Origin: Rhizobium sp. SSA_523
Lineage (GTDB): Bacteria > Pseudomonadota > Alphaproteobacteria > Rhizobiales > Rhizobiaceae
Reading direction: 5' to 3'
NCBI RefSeq assembly: GCF_030435705.1
Contig: NZ_CP129382.1
Location: 2,722,501-2,786,500 of the forward strand
Length of the DNA: 64,000 nt
The notes under the pieces are model-generated. The model worked only from the letters and a program-made list of their open reading frames with translations. It was not told the DNA's origin and made no database searches. This document shows positions 63,665-64,000 of the stretch, one piece after another. Position 1 is the first letter of the stretch. Each line of letters opens with the position of its first letter. A program made the position numbers and the translations under genes.

Positions 63665-64000
63665 TCAGGCCTTGGCAGACAGTGCCTGGAATTCCGCCAG
63701 GATGGCATCGCCCATCTCGGCCGTGCCGACCTGTGTGCAGCCCTCGCCCATGATGTCGCCGGTGCGGATGCCCTTGTCGAGAACGTTGGCGGTCGCCTTC
63801 TCCAGCCGGTCGGCCTCTGCCACCATGTTGAAGGAATAGCGCAGGCACATGGCAAAGGAGGCGATCATGGCGATCGGATTGGCAATGCCCCGGCCGGCAA
63901 TATCCGGCGCCGAGCCATGCACCGGCTCGTAGAGCGCCTTGCGCTTGCCGGTCTTCGCATCCGGCGCACCGAGCGATGCAGAGGGCAGCATGCCGAGCGA
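63665..64000 (-). CDS. leuB: 3-isopropylmalate dehydrogenase, C-terminal part (cut by window edge)
   Basis: The last ~111 codons of LeuB, which oxidises 3-isopropylmalate in leucine biosynthesis. The visible part contains the segment [35 protein letters not shown], the NAD-binding loop specific to isopropylmalate/isocitrate dehydrogenases, and the C-terminal helices ending [16 protein letters not shown]. The start lies beyond the window. Its stop is 127 bases from the PAP2 gene on the same strand. Confidence 0.95.
   Translation of the reverse strand, partial: SLGMLPSASLGAPDAKTGKRKALYEPVHGSAPDIAGRGIANPIAMIASFAMCLRYSFNMVAEADRLEKATANVLDKGIRTGDIMGEGCTQVGTAEMGDAILAEFQALSAKA

Noticed and set aside
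1..64000. CRISPR array, IS element, prophage or integrase
   Set aside because: No regularly spaced repeats, no transposase, integrase or phage structural motifs were seen on either strand.

Overview
The window looks like chromosomal DNA of an alphaproteobacterium of the Rhizobiaceae (Rhizobium/Agrobacterium relatives). It is GC-rich with short intergenic gaps. It carries several genes typical of that order: the ~180-kDa NAD-glutamate dehydrogenase, a DUF1674/SDHAF4 gene beside htpX, rsmB-heparinase-purH, an amino acid:carrier-protein ligase, and asd near leuB. I saw no rRNA, tRNA, CRISPR array, transposase or phage gene. The species assignment is inference.

Left part (1-11.4 kb): the end of purC, then a TetR regulator with a complete RND efflux pump (lipoprotein adaptor, inner-membrane pump, outer-membrane lipoprotein). 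After strong convergent terminators comes elongation factor P, divergent from epmA and epmB, the pair that beta-lysylates EF-P on Lys34. A short D,D-carboxypeptidase of the PBP5/6 type follows.

11.5-20.1 kb holds one of two clusters that stand out. Six co-directional genes encode a stand-alone carrier protein, an acyl-CoA dehydrogenase-like flavoprotein, a tRNA-independent amino acid:carrier-protein ligase (truncated class II synthetase core with intact Zn ligands), a DUF1839 protein, a GH2 beta-mannosidase-like hydrolase, and a large kinase-M23-aminotransferase fusion that has lost catalytic residues in all three domains. The product is unknown to me.

20.5-34 kb: small conserved proteins, a stand-alone Lrp/AsnC ligand-binding domain, then a LysR-controlled pair resembling L-pipecolate oxidase and piperidine-6-carboxylate/aminoadipate-semialdehyde dehydrogenase (lysine catabolism). 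Next are a DmpA-like P1 peptidase, an APC permease and a catalase. A leftward arsenic operon follows: arsR, LMW-PTP-type arsC, acr3, glutaredoxin-type arsC, arsH and an MFS exporter.

34-40.7 kb holds the second cluster. An RpfF-like crotonase with both DSF-synthase glutamates is convergent with an RpfC-like hybrid kinase (multi-TM, HisKA, HATPase, REC, HPt) and a response regulator. The arrangement matches Xanthomonas rpfF/rpfC/rpfG, but the regulator ends in PAS-GGDEF-EAL instead of HD-GYP. This looks like a diffusible-fatty-acid quorum-sensing circuit coupled to c-di-GMP in a rhizobial background.

41-64 kb is mostly backbone: DUF1674, htpX, rsmB, heparinase II/III-like, purH, a UMF1-family MFS protein, NAD-GDH, pdxY, beta-carbonic anhydrase, a lytic transglycosylase and asd. 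A surface-polysaccharide cassette (polyprenyl-phosphate sugar transferase, epimerase, FlaA1/CapD-like dehydratase) and a PAP2 phosphatase then precede the partial leuB at the right edge. Several hairpin terminators and a 23-bp intergenic repeat present in three copies are also annotated.
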